Positions 17,613-27,118 of a stretch of DNA of 64,000 nt are shown in pieces. Within the stretch, counting starts at the first letter, position 1; each line of letters begins with the position of its first letter. A program made the translations under genes and the position numbers. The notes under the pieces are model-generated. The model was not told where the DNA came from, did no database searches, and saw only the letters and a list, made by a program, of their open reading frames with translations. Source of the stretch: Arenibacter algicola (GTDB taxonomy: Bacteria; Bacteroidota; Bacteroidia; Flavobacteriales; Flavobacteriaceae); NCBI RefSeq assembly GCF_018860365.1, contig NZ_JAHKPO010000003.1:682001-746000 (forward strand). The letters are read 5' to 3'.

Positions 17613-19973
17613 ATGAAGCTGCATATTAAATTTACATATGTGCTGCCGATAATATTATCGTTGTTTTTGAGCTCAAGTTGCAAAGACAAACCGGCTAGGA
17701 CCTTTAAGTTACCGGGTTATATAATATCTGAAGATTTTTATAAGAATATTCCACTAGAATCACAAAGGAAGATTAGTGCTTTCAGCCAAAAGATGGATAT
17801 TGGGGAAGAGCCATCTTTTGAAAACGTTTCCGCTATTTTTCCTAAGATGCAATATCCCCCAACTTTAGTGGGGGTTAAAGAACATATGGGGAAGTACCTT
17901 GTTAATTGGGATGGCGGTATCGTTTGTTCCCCAGTGTATATTTCTTTCGAAGTAGGGAATGATTCAATACCCTTTGGAAGAGTTCGAGAGAAAAATGTTA
18001 GTAGATCCCTTTTAGATGGCTATCTGCCCGTTGTGACAACAAATTACACACTGGATGGGATTAACTATGAACAAACTGTTTTTGGATATTCTAAAGAACT
18101 TTCTACGGAAAATCTACAGATTTCCTTTGTTAGAATGAAAATACGGAACTCGACCGAGAATAAGAAAGATACTAAATTATCAGTTTACCTAAGACAGGTT
18201 GAAGAAGAGATTAAGGATATACCTTTTAAGGAAAAGCTCACATTAAAGGGCAATGGAATACAAAATGAAAACAGAAATATTATTTTTTGGGCAGAGCAAA
18301 ATGGGGGAGCCTTTCAGAACGATAAACTTACCTACGACCTATCACTTAATCGCTTGGAGGAAAAAGAACTTTACTTTCGTTTTCCACATCTTCCAGTAAC
18401 ACAAGATAATGCGGATATTTTAGAATTAACAACCTTTCAGGAAGCACTGAAAGAAGTTAAGGTGTTCTGGAGAAATTTAGTAGAACGCGGGATGCAGGTG
18501 AATGTTCCTGAAGAGATCGTAGAAAAAGCCTATAAGACGTGGCTTATTAACAATTTTTTATTGGTTGAAGAAGATAAAAGTAGGGAGTATTTCGAGGTAC
18601 ACGATGCACCCTTCGTATATGAAAGAGTTTATGGTTTTGCTTCTGCCATGTACATGTATACTCTCACAACCAGAGGATATTTCGAAGAGGCGAAGAAGGT
18701 CGCTGATTTATTGATTAAACTGCAAAGGCCAAACGGTGGATTTTCTGGAGTAAAAGCATTCATACCACATCAAAATGGAAGTATTTTATATGCAATTTCG
18801 CAACTTTATAGGAAGACTAATGATGCCAAATGGTTCAAAACGGTTGTCCCCAATATCATTGCCGCTTGTGATATGATTCTTCAAGATCGAGCATTAAGTC
18901 AGGAATTGATCGATGGTGAGAAACTAGTTAGTTATGGCCTCCTTTCCAAATATAAATACTGTGAAGATGAGGTAGGAGGCTCAACATTATCAAGGGAGTA
19001 TTTAGCCAATGCTTGGTGTTGGGCCGGATTAAATCAGGCATCGATTGCGATTGGAGAATTAGGCGATGAATACCAAAATGAGAGTTTAAGGTTGAGAAAG
19101 GCTGCGGATGACTTTAGAAGTGACATTTTTGCTTCGATGGAGAAGGCAATGATTAAGGTGGATAGTCTTAATTTTCTTCCGATGGTTGTTGACAATACAG
19201 AACCATTCAACAATTTACATGAAAGTCGTCTATCACTTTATTATAATATTCTTGCCCCTAGAATGTTGGAATCCGAGATATTTGATATTGATGACGAAAA
19301 GATAGATTGGGTACCAAATTTTCTCGAACAAAGAGATGGGTTAGTTTTAGGTTTGGCTCGATTTCAAACGGAGCCCTATGGCGATATTGATCCCCACTTT
19401 ATTGCCGGTTATGCCATAACAAATCTTAGACGCGATAAAATTGACAAGTTCCTACTTTCGTACTATGGTTTATTGTCTTATGGAATGGCTCGAGAAACTT
19501 TTTCTACACAAGAATGTAGTTATATTGTAGACGGAACTGCAGATTACTTTAAAGAGAATGGGGAGAAACATTGGTCAGCTTCTAGACAACCCCATCTTCA
19601 TTCTTCATCAGAGCTCATACGGCTAACAAATATGATGCTAATTAAGGAGGAGAAAGCAGAAATTTGGCTGACTCACGGCGTGCCACGAGCCTGGCTTGAA
19701 GATGGGAAGGTTATAGAGGTGAAAAAAGCTCAGACTAGCTATGGACAGTTCAATTTTTCTATTAAATCTCAAGTATCGCAAGGATTCATAAAGACGAATA
19801 TTTCAGCACCCAATAGTAAACAACCTACTGTCATCCGGTTAAAGTTGCGTCATCCAGAAGGAAAGCAGATAAAAAAAGTGGAATTAAACGGGAAAGCGTG
19901 GAATAATTTTGGAGGCGAAGTAGTAAATATACATGACCAAATAACCGAAATTTCAGTTGTGGCTTATTATTAA
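17613..19973 (+). CDS. Six-hairpin glycosidase-like lipoprotein
   Basis: This 786-residue lipoprotein (lipobox LSSSC, Cys near residue 24) has an N-terminal beta-sandwich of about 270 residues and then an (alpha/alpha)6-barrel. The barrel is marked by TWLINNFLLVEEDKSREYFE, the RVYGFASAMYMYTLTTRGYFEEA hairpin, IKLQRPNGGFSG and REYLANAWCWAGLNQASIAI. A C-terminal beta domain (AEIWLTHGVPRAWLEDGK) follows. This plan is shared by several families (GH63, GH78, GH94 and others), and I cannot assign one. Candidate acids are the glutamates around EVHDAPFVYERVYG. It is 36 bp after the preceding gene and 78 bp before the next, so almost certainly in the same operon. Confidence 0.75.
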   Translation: MKLHIKFTYVLPIILSLFLSSSCKDKPARTFKLPGYIISEDFYKNIPLESQRKISAFSQKMDIGEEPSFENVSAIFPKMQYPPTLVGVKEHMGKYLVNWDGGIVCSPVYISFEVGNDSIPFGRVREKNVSRSLLDGYLPVVTTNYTLDGINYEQTVFGYSKELSTENLQISFVRMKIRNSTENKKDTKLSVYLRQVEEEIKDIPFKEKLTLKGNGIQNENRNIIFWAEQNGGAFQNDKLTYDLSLNRLEEKELYFRFPHLPVTQDNADILELTTFQEALKEVKVFWRNLVERGMQVNVPEEIVEKAYKTWLINNFLLVEEDKSREYFEVHDAPFVYERVYGFASAMYMYTLTTRGYFEEAKKVADLLIKLQRPNGGFSGVKAFIPHQNGSILYAISQLYRKTNDAKWFKTVVPNIIAACDMILQDRALSQELIDGEKLVSYGLLSKYKYCEDEVGGSTLSREYLANAWCWAGLNQASIAIGELGDEYQNESLRLRKAADDFRSDIFASMEKAMIKVDSLNFLPMVVDNTEPFNNLHESRLSLYYNILAPRMLESEIFDIDDEKIDWVPNFLEQRDGLVLGLARFQTEPYGDIDPHFIAGYAITNLRRDKIDKFLLSYYGLLSYGMARETFSTQECSYIVDGTADYFKENGEKHWSASRQPHLHSSSELIRLTNMMLIKEEKAEIWLTHGVPRAWLEDGKVIEVKKAQTSYGQFNFSIKSQVSQGFIKTNISAPNSKQPTVIRLKLRHPEGKQIKKVELNGKAWNNFGGEVVNIHDQITEISVVAYY

Positions 19974-20051
19974 AAGTATATCCGATTAATTTCAGCAATC
20001 GATGAAAAGCATTCGGTGTTGTATTAAGTAACATTAACAAATTATAGAATT

Positions 20052-22007
20052 ATGAAAAAAGACAACTCTGGCAAAATATCAAGAAGACAAGCAGCGAAAA
20101 TTATCGGTGGGGCAAGTTTAGGCATTTCTATGAACACATCTTTAATTGCTCGGACACCATTTTTTTCTTCTGATATGCCAATGAAAAGCAAAGTAAATTC
20201 CTCTAAGAATATTTACCACGCTTATCGCTCATTCTGGCCAGAGCTTGAAGCAACAAAAGAATTCAAAAATCTAGGAATAAACACACGTTGTTTCTTCGCA
20301 TCAAATACCATTAATTCTGCGGGTTTCGAGTATTGTAAATATCCTAAAATTTGGAAAGGTATTAAGGAGTATGATTTTACAGCTTATGATGCACAGGTAG
20401 AAGACCTATTGTCTGCGAATAATGACGCTAATTTTATGTGTATCATAGATTTAAATATGCCTGATTGGCTAGCACGCAAATTTGCCTATGACAGTTTTTC
20501 AGAGATTTCTCATGCGGCCAGCGATAAGGATTGGATTGAAATAACAACGGAATGGATGCTCGACTTTATAGCATATTCCGAGAAAAAGTATGGTGACAAA
20601 ATATTGACATATATACTCTCAGGGGGTGGTACTTCAGAATGGTACGAATATGATCGAGGTAGAAGCAGTAGGGTAAAAAATAAGGCTTGGAAGGAGTGGA
20701 CAAACAAAAACGACTTCTCTTATGGTGACGATGTTCCAAGTGCAAGTTCATTAGGCACTGCCGCCCATGAGAATTTGGTCTATAATCCGGAAACTGAAAT
20801 GGAAAAAATTCAGTATTGGAGATTTCACAATGAGGTAATAGCGGATGCAATTCTTCATTTTTCAAAAGTAGCGAGAGCCAATATAGGTGAAGGTAAGGAA
20901 ATCGGCGTTTTTTATGGGTATTACCTAGTAAGTCCGAAAAAAATCGTTTCGTTTGGACATCTTGACTATGAAAAGGTTTTTGCAAGTCCTGATATTGATT
21001 TTTTTATTAGCCCTGGAAGTTATAATGACAGACAGATTGGAGGGGGAAGTGGTTCGCAATTGATACATGGAACACTACTACGTCATAATAAACAGTATTT
21101 GCATGAAATAGACCATCGAACACATGTAATCGAGAAAAATGCGGGAAGTGGATGGAAAACTCAATCTGATGATGTCGCAGGTTTAAAACGAGAAGCTTTT
21201 TTCGCTTTGATTAATAATTCTTCACTTTGGTGGTTCGATATGTGGGGTGGATGGTATCAAAAGAAAGAAACACAACAGTTAATACAGCGATTAAAAGTGA
21301 TTTCAGATGAATATATTAATGACAAACCTGGTTCAATAGCAGAAGTCCTAATGATTGCAGACCCTCAAAGTGCCCATTATATTATAGATAAAATGCCTTT
21401 GGGTTATGATATGGCCCAAAATTTCCGAAATAAGCTTAACAAAACAGGCACCCCCTTTGATGTTTACTCGTTTAATGATATTCCTGAAATTGATCTTTCG
21501 CGCTATAAAGTGATTTTTCTACCGGCAATGTTGCTTATAACAAATGACCGAGAAAAAATTTTGAAGAATTATATTTTGAACGAAAACCGAACTATCGTAT
21601 GGACATATGCGCCTGGCATATGTGATGGCAGATCTCTCGACATATCTCGAATAAAGGAGTGGACAGGTGTGGATTATAAAACAACAGGGCCAGTTACTGT
21701 AGACATGAAAGGATGGAAGTCTGTGTATGCATTTAAATTTGAAACCTTGACTTCCACAGCGATGAAAAAAATAATGCGAGATGCTGGGGTTCATTTGTAT
21801 ACTGATGAGGAAAATCCTGTCTATGCCAATGAACGCTTACTTGCAGTTCATTTTAAGGAAGGTGGGAAAAGAAAAATTTCCCTACCAAAGTCATGCAAAA
21901 AGGTAATTAATGTGTACGATAATAAAGTAGTTGGAAGGAATTGCAGTGACTTTATTTATGATTTTTCTTCACCGGATACTGTATTGTTTGAGATTTTAAT
22001 CAATTGA
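20052..22007 (+). CDS. Tat-exported TIM-barrel glycoside hydrolase-like protein (GH42-like), second copy
   Basis: This 651-residue protein is a paralogue of the 15345-17576 product. Its Tat signal contains KISRRQAAKIIGGASLG. Matching blocks are FMCIIDLNMPDWLARK, YILSGGGTSEWYEYD (candidate acid/base Glu), GVFYGYYL, QYLHEIDHRTH (candidate nucleophile Glu) and SLWWFDMWGGWY, then the flavodoxin-like C-terminal part (VIFLPAMLLITNDREK and TIVWTYAPGICDG). It is about 90 residues shorter than its paralogue. Both paralogues keep the same two glutamates, so both are probably active. The context (GH20 enzymes, SusCD) supports action on a HexNAc-containing glycan, but the exact bond is unknown. Confidence 0.75.
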   Translation: MKKDNSGKISRRQAAKIIGGASLGISMNTSLIARTPFFSSDMPMKSKVNSSKNIYHAYRSFWPELEATKEFKNLGINTRCFFASNTINSAGFEYCKYPKIWKGIKEYDFTAYDAQVEDLLSANNDANFMCIIDLNMPDWLARKFAYDSFSEISHAASDKDWIEITTEWMLDFIAYSEKKYGDKILTYILSGGGTSEWYEYDRGRSSRVKNKAWKEWTNKNDFSYGDDVPSASSLGTAAHENLVYNPETEMEKIQYWRFHNEVIADAILHFSKVARANIGEGKEIGVFYGYYLVSPKKIVSFGHLDYEKVFASPDIDFFISPGSYNDRQIGGGSGSQLIHGTLLRHNKQYLHEIDHRTHVIEKNAGSGWKTQSDDVAGLKREAFFALINNSSLWWFDMWGGWYQKKETQQLIQRLKVISDEYINDKPGSIAEVLMIADPQSAHYIIDKMPLGYDMAQNFRNKLNKTGTPFDVYSFNDIPEIDLSRYKVIFLPAMLLITNDREKILKNYILNENRTIVWTYAPGICDGRSLDISRIKEWTGVDYKTTGPVTVDMKGWKSVYAFKFETLTSTAMKKIMRDAGVHLYTDEENPVYANERLLAVHFKEGGKRKISLPKSCKKVINVYDNKVVGRNCSDFIYDFSSPDTVLFEILIN

Positions 22008-22096
22008 TTCTTCAACATAAGTCAATGTCATTGTTATTATAAAGGGGCGGTAATTCCGTACAAAAAATACAGTATTAATTTAGCTAAAGTGTTATT

Positions 22097-23347
22097 ATGA
22101 TAAATATTAAAAGAAATGATTTGTACAAATGGGAACTTATAGCTTGGTTATGGTTAGCTTTCTTTTTTAATCAAGCCGATAGGCAGGTATTTAACGTCCT
22201 ATTACCTCTTATCAAAGAAGATCTGGGACTCACTGACACTCAGATCGGTATCATTTCCTCTCTATTTGTTCTTTGTGTTGGCGTATGTATTCCAATCGCT
22301 GGTTTTGTAGGTGACCTCTATAGTAGAAAAAAAATCATAATAATTAGTTTGTTCTTTTGGAGTGTAGCTACATTTTTTACGGGTATGAGTTATACCGTTA
22401 TTCAATTAATATTACTTAGAAGTCTAGCAGTGGGAGGAGGTGAGGCTTTTTATGCTCCTTCGGCAAATGCCATTATTAGTGAATATCATAATAAAACTAG
22501 GGCAATGGCAATGTCAATTCACCAAACCTCTTTATATATAGGTGTGATTTTAAGTGGAGTTATAGGTGGTATAATTGCTGAGCATTTCGGTTGGAGGAGT
22601 GCATTTTACATTTTTGGTGGTTTTGGAATTCTGCTGTCAGCCCTTTTGTTATGGCGTTTAAAACCTTCAAAAAACATAATACCTTCATCCAATTCTAGTG
22701 AAAGGAAAAAATTTATAAAAGAAGCATTCTTTATTCTATTCAAAAAACCTTCTATTGTACTGCTCGGAGGATCTTTTGTCTGCTTGGTATTTGTCAATGT
22801 TGGCTATTTGACTTGGATGCCCTTGTTTCTTCACGAAAAATTCAACTTATCAATAACTGATTCGGGCTTTTCATCTATGTTCTATCATCATATTTTCGCC
22901 TTTGTGGGCATAATAGGGGGAGGAATATTGTCTGATAAGTTAGCTGTTAAATCAAAAAATTATAGACTAGTAATCCAGGGCATAGGGTTATTGCTAGGGG
23001 CACCTTTCATTTTTGGCATGGGGCAAGCTACTGAACTTGTTTGGGTATATATTTACCTAGCTGGCTTTGGATTATTTAGAGGAATATATGAAGCAAATTT
23101 TGTAACAACCATATTTGCAGTGATTGAGCCAAAGTATCGAGCCTCCGTTATTGGACTTGTATATCTATTTGTGTTTTCTATTGGCTCCATATCTCCATTT
23201 TTACTGGGATACTATAAACAATCTTTTGGTCTTTCAAACGGAGTTTCTGCACTAGGCTTTGCTTATATACTAGGTGGAATACTTGTTTTAATAGCCATGA
23301 AGTGGTTTTTTAAAAAAGACTCTATACTTCAAACAGCAGAGTTGTAA
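22097..23347 (+). CDS. MFS transporter
   Basis: This 416-residue inner-membrane protein has about 12 hydrophobic segments. The N-terminal NQADRQVFNVLLPLIKEDLGLTDTQ and the loop GDLYSRKKIIIISLFFWSVATF are typical of the hexuronate/organic-anion and spinster-like branches of the major facilitator superfamily. It probably brings the released sugar or sugar derivative from periplasm to cytoplasm. It is preceded by the last exported hydrolase (89 bp) and followed by the SIS-domain gene (155 bp), where cytoplasmic catabolism begins. Confidence 0.92.
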   Translation: MINIKRNDLYKWELIAWLWLAFFFNQADRQVFNVLLPLIKEDLGLTDTQIGIISSLFVLCVGVCIPIAGFVGDLYSRKKIIIISLFFWSVATFFTGMSYTVIQLILLRSLAVGGGEAFYAPSANAIISEYHNKTRAMAMSIHQTSLYIGVILSGVIGGIIAEHFGWRSAFYIFGGFGILLSALLLWRLKPSKNIIPSSNSSERKKFIKEAFFILFKKPSIVLLGGSFVCLVFVNVGYLTWMPLFLHEKFNLSITDSGFSSMFYHHIFAFVGIIGGGILSDKLAVKSKNYRLVIQGIGLLLGAPFIFGMGQATELVWVYIYLAGFGLFRGIYEANFVTTIFAVIEPKYRASVIGLVYLFVFSIGSISPFLLGYYKQSFGLSNGVSALGFAYILGGILVLIAMKWFFKKDSILQTAEL

Positions 23348-23502
23348 TCAAATTTTTGACGCAAAAAGAAGCTATTGATAATCAGATTGATGCAGTATAA
23401 AAAGGGTAATAATCATTATTCAAAATACAGGAATAAAATTTAAACAAATAGAAATTAATTAAACACAACTCAATACTAATTGAGTATATAAATTTATAAG
23501 GT

Positions 23503-25284
23503 ATGAATAGTAATGCGAAAAAAGAGTCAGATAATTTTTTATATAATGAAAAGCAATTTCATTTAGGAGTATTACCTACTGAACAATCAAATCCGAAAAC
23601 ATATAATTTGGATTTAACGTTTGCTTCAAATCCATCTGAAGGAGTAAAGATGTTGTTATCTGTGGACAGGGATGTTCAGGAAATGGCGGAGAGGGTAATT
23701 GCAGGAGGGGAATTTGAAAAAATGGTTAAATCAGGAGTTAACGCAATTTTGAAAGGTAAAAAAATTGTTTTTTCAGGATGTGGGGCAACTGGGCGTTTGA
23801 GTATTCTATTAGAATCGATGTGGAGATGTTTTTTCAGAGACCTAAAGCAGAAACATCCGGAAATATATGAACAGACAAAAAAATATCACAATTCGGTATT
23901 TAGCATTATGACAGGGGGGGATTATGCGCTTATTAGATCTGTTGAATATTTTGAGGACTATCATGAATTTGGAAGGCAACAGGTTAAGGAAATGGATATT
24001 GTCTCGGGTGATGTTCTAATAGCAATTACTGAAGGAGGGGAGACATCATCTGTAATTGGTACCATTGAAGAAGCTGCAGATAGGGGCGCAGATATTTTTC
24101 TTTTGTTTAATAATCCAACTAGTATTCTTGCTAAGCATATTGAACGTTCAAGAAAGGTAATAGAGGACACTAGGGTGACAGTTGTAGACCTTTATTGTGG
24201 ACCAATGGCACTTGCAGGTTCAACAAGAATGCAGGCCACGACGTCTGAACAGTTGATAGCAGGTGTTGCCTTAGAAAAGATATTAGGCGAGTTGTTTAAG
24301 GGAGTTCTAAATGCCAATCAGTTGGAGATGTTAAATATTCGTGAGATTGATTATGCCCAATCTTTTAATTCGCTTTTGGATGAATTACTTGTTGATACAA
24401 ACCTTGATACGTTGGCACAATATATTTCTTTGGAGAAAAATATTTATGATCAAAATGGTTTGGTAACATATTTTGCTCAGGAGTTTCTGTTGGATATTTT
24501 TACGGACACAACGGAGCGGGCACCAACATTTATGTTGCCCCCGTTCAAAAAAATTGATGATCTCGTTTCTCCCCCTTCATGGGCTTTTGTAAAGAATCCG
24601 GTTATGCCGACAAATCTTGCATGGGAATATGTATTTGGTCGCCCCGTTCGATGTTTGGAATGGGATAGTAATCTTTATCGTCAAATGGGCACTACTGATT
24701 CACTTGCTAGTGCACCTCCTCAATTAGATAAATCGCAGATTGTGAAATTCCAAATTGGAAACGAAGAAGATGATTCGCGGTTATCAAAAATTCCGAATGT
24801 TGCCGTAAATGTGATGAGCTCAAGAGAAATGAATAAACCTGAATATTCCACCTATCAAACTGCTTTTCAGAAAAGTACCGCTAATTTCCAGCGGACTTTG
24901 GACTTGATTATAGGTGATGGCAAGAATAATTCTGATTTCAATATATTATGCTCGCCAGAAGTTTCTGTGTTTAATATCATGGAGCATATGGCCGTAAAAC
25001 TTGTTCTCAATACTATTTCAACAGGAACCATGGTTCTGATGGGTAGAGTGACAGGTAATTGGATGAGCTGGGTTGAAGTTTCAAATAAAAAACTTAGGGA
25101 TAGAGGAATCCGGTTAATCTCAGAAATATGTAATGTGTCTTATGAAGACGCCTGTTATGCTTTGCATGAAACACTTGAAGAATTCAAAATAACAAATACT
25201 GAGGGTAAAGAAAAACTATCTCCCGTTCAATATACTATAAAAAAAATAGGTATAAGGAGCAATATAAGGCCTTCCAGTAAATAG
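23503..25284 (+). CDS. Double-length SIS-domain protein of the MurQ/GKRP family
   Basis: This 593-residue cytoplasmic protein is about twice the length of MurQ (about 300), matching the two-SIS layout of glucokinase regulatory proteins. The first SIS domain has FSGCGATGRLSILLES (near residue 90), ITEGGETSSVIGTIEEA (near 175) and ALAGSTRMQATTSEQL (near 240). The second half carries VKLVLNTISTGTMVLMGRVTGN and VSNKKLRDRGIRLI, the standard MurQ/GKRP signature (near 500-545). From memory of E. coli MurQ, the catalytic Glu 83 lies in a DASEC motif; the aligned stretch here is LLESMWRC, with Met at that place. That argues against lactyl-ether cleavage and for binding or isomerising an (amino)sugar phosphate. 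It is the last gene of the + arm. Confidence 0.85.
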   Translation: MNSNAKKESDNFLYNEKQFHLGVLPTEQSNPKTYNLDLTFASNPSEGVKMLLSVDRDVQEMAERVIAGGEFEKMVKSGVNAILKGKKIVFSGCGATGRLSILLESMWRCFFRDLKQKHPEIYEQTKKYHNSVFSIMTGGDYALIRSVEYFEDYHEFGRQQVKEMDIVSGDVLIAITEGGETSSVIGTIEEAADRGADIFLLFNNPTSILAKHIERSRKVIEDTRVTVVDLYCGPMALAGSTRMQATTSEQLIAGVALEKILGELFKGVLNANQLEMLNIREIDYAQSFNSLLDELLVDTNLDTLAQYISLEKNIYDQNGLVTYFAQEFLLDIFTDTTERAPTFMLPPFKKIDDLVSPPSWAFVKNPVMPTNLAWEYVFGRPVRCLEWDSNLYRQMGTTDSLASAPPQLDKSQIVKFQIGNEEDDSRLSKIPNVAVNVMSSREMNKPEYSTYQTAFQKSTANFQRTLDLIIGDGKNNSDFNILCSPEVSVFNIMEHMAVKLVLNTISTGTMVLMGRVTGNWMSWVEVSNKKLRDRGIRLISEICNVSYEDACYALHETLEEFKITNTEGKEKLSPVQYTIKKIGIRSNIRPSSK

Positions 25285-25410
25285 GGTATTACAGGTAAGA
25301 GATACTTAGTTTAATTTTGGGATGTGAGTTTCGAGTTGTCTATATATTATCTCAGGTTCCAGTGACATCCATTAATTTCAATTGGCCAATGAAACCACTT
25401 TTATAAGACA

Positions 25411-25448
25411 AGGTTGACCGCTAGTTGTATTAACTAGGAAGGTCACCT
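25411..25448. terminator. Long hairpin between converging genes
   Basis: AGGTTGACC (25411-25419) pairs with GGTCACCT (25441-25448, one base bulged), and inside it CTAGTT (25421-25426) pairs with AACTAG (25432-25437). The combined stem is long and sits between two convergent operons, where a bidirectional transcription stop is expected. It is not followed by a clean T-run on the + strand, but A-rich DNA follows (gaaaaaata). Confidence 0.45.
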
Positions 25449-25852
25449 CGTGAAAAAATATTAGTTTGTGTATAGACGCAGTAGGTGTATTTAAACCTTA
25501 AAATACTATACGATAAGTTGAGTTGTGAGTTAGTTTAGTTGGAGATAGGGACGTTAGTAAAATTTCGTTCCTATTTTTTGGTTAAAAACTGCTAGCAACC
25601 ATAATTACCAGGTCGGATATTATTCTAAATTAAGTAATAGATTTATCGCGGACGCAATTCTTGATTATTAGCACATATCTTCATCATGATTAACTTCAAA
25701 GGGTAAACGATGATAAACAAGCAAACAATCATAACATGCGAATGAATCAACTTTTAGAAGTTTATTTACTCTTTACATGTTCATTTGCTCTAGGTAAAAT
25801 ACTTTTTTACGTACCCTATCAGGTCATACCCTATTATTAAAAAATATCCGTA

Positions 25853-25871
25853 TTTATGGTTTAACCATAAA
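25853..25871. repeat. 19-bp interrupted palindrome
   Basis: TTTATGGTT and AACCATAAA are perfect inverted arms around a single T. It lies 78 bp beyond the end of the dehydratase gene. It could be a weak hairpin in the - arm messenger tail or a binding site for a dimeric protein. Confidence 0.4.
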
Positions 25872-25948
25872 ACATTGAATCGGTATATGGCATGTGTTTT
25901 TCTGTCCAGGTCTATGACTTGTTACATAATAAATATAGCCATATATTT

Positions 25949-27112
25949 TTAAAAATAGAATTTCGCATTATCAGGTCGTATATCCGTTAGATCACCACTA
26001 TAGTGTCTTAATTCCTTTTTTTTATAAGGATGCTTTTCAATTTCCTTTTCATTAATATCAATTCCTAAACCTGGTTTATCTGGAATGGTCATTTGCCCAT
26101 TTTTAAAAGTAATTTCCTCATTGCAAATTTCCGATCGCCAAGGCACATCACTGCTCATAGTTTCCAACAAATAAAAATTAGGTACACAGGCGGCCAACTG
26201 TAATGTGGCTGAATTGGCTATAGGGCCACTGGGATTGTGGGGACAAAAAGGAATATGATATGCTTCGGCCATAGCGGCAATCTTTTTCAACTCCATAATA
26301 CCACCGGCATGACTTACATCAGGCTGGATATAGTCCACTGCTTTGAGTTCGAATAGACTTCGATATTCCCATCTATTATATAATCGTTCCCCTCCGGAAA
26401 CCGGAACCTTGATCCTTCGCTTTACCTCGGCCAAACCCTCAAGATTCTGGGGAGGAATAGGTTCTTCATACCAAAGAATATCAAAATCGGACAGGGCATG
26501 TCCAATTCTAACGGCAGTAGGTATATCAAATCTCCCATGCGCTTCTATGATAATATCAGCCTCATCCTTTACTGCCTCATATACGGCCCCAATGCAATCC
26601 ATGGCATCGTTCAACTCCTTACGGCCGATCTGTAAATAGGCCGAACCAAAGGGGTCCCATTTTAATGCATGAAAACTATTTTTAATGGCCAATTTAGCCT
26701 TATCAGCAAATTCCTGCGGTGTTTTGGCCGGAGCAAACCAACCATTGGCATAACATGGAACGGACTCCCTAACTTTACCTCCTAACAACTGGTACACGGG
26801 CACTCCCAAATCCTTTCCTTTTATATCCCATAGTGCCATCTCAATGGAAGAAAGCGCGCTCATTAGAACCGCACCACCTCGCCAATAAGCATTGCGGTAG
26901 GCTAGATGCCAAAATTCCTCTATTCGATGTGGGTCGTGCCCTATTAACAAACTTTCAAGTTCGTGACATGCTTTTGCTACAGTATGTTCCTTGTACTCCA
27001 AAGTGGCCTCTCCTACACCATAGAGGCCATCGATATCGGTATATACTTTCACAAACACCCAATTGGTTCTGTAGGCATGGCAGATGTACGTTTTTATCGC
27101 AGTTATCTTCAT
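25949..27112 (-). CDS. Enolase-superfamily sugar-acid dehydratase (galactonate dehydratase-like)
   Basis: This 387-residue enzyme should dehydrate an aldonate to a 2-keto-3-deoxy sugar acid. Counting residues, the key positions match E. coli DgoD with a constant shift of seven. They are E190-A-H192 (first metal ligand and catalytic His), E216 in WYEEP, E242 in SGGERLY, D265 in YIQPDVSH and H292 in CPHNPSGP. The first metal ligand is Glu here, where DgoD has Asp. The N-terminal capping domain contains YGVGEATLEYKEHTV. It is the last gene of the - arm, 6 bp after the MBL-fold gene, which fits the order dehydrogenase, lactonase, dehydratase. The substrate may be D-galactonate or a related aldonate. 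Confidence 0.9.
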   Translation of the reverse strand: MKITAIKTYICHAYRTNWVFVKVYTDIDGLYGVGEATLEYKEHTVAKACHELESLLIGHDPHRIEEFWHLAYRNAYWRGGAVLMSALSSIEMALWDIKGKDLGVPVYQLLGGKVRESVPCYANGWFAPAKTPQEFADKAKLAIKNSFHALKWDPFGSAYLQIGRKELNDAMDCIGAVYEAVKDEADIIIEAHGRFDIPTAVRIGHALSDFDILWYEEPIPPQNLEGLAEVKRRIKVPVSGGERLYNRWEYRSLFELKAVDYIQPDVSHAGGIMELKKIAAMAEAYHIPFCPHNPSGPIANSATLQLAACVPNFYLLETMSSDVPWRSEICNEEITFKNGQMTIPDKPGLGIDINEKEIEKHPYKKKELRHYSGDLTDIRPDNAKFYF

Positions 27113-27118
27113 GTTTTT

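Larger units (their letters stand above)
25285..25948. other. Convergent intergenic region between the PUL arms
   Basis: This 664-bp stretch separates the converging ends of the two arms. It contains a long interrupted hairpin (25411-25448) and a 19-bp near-palindrome (25853-25871), listed separately, plus ATTGGCCAAT at 25381-25390. I see no open frame that looks coding. Confidence 0.6.
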
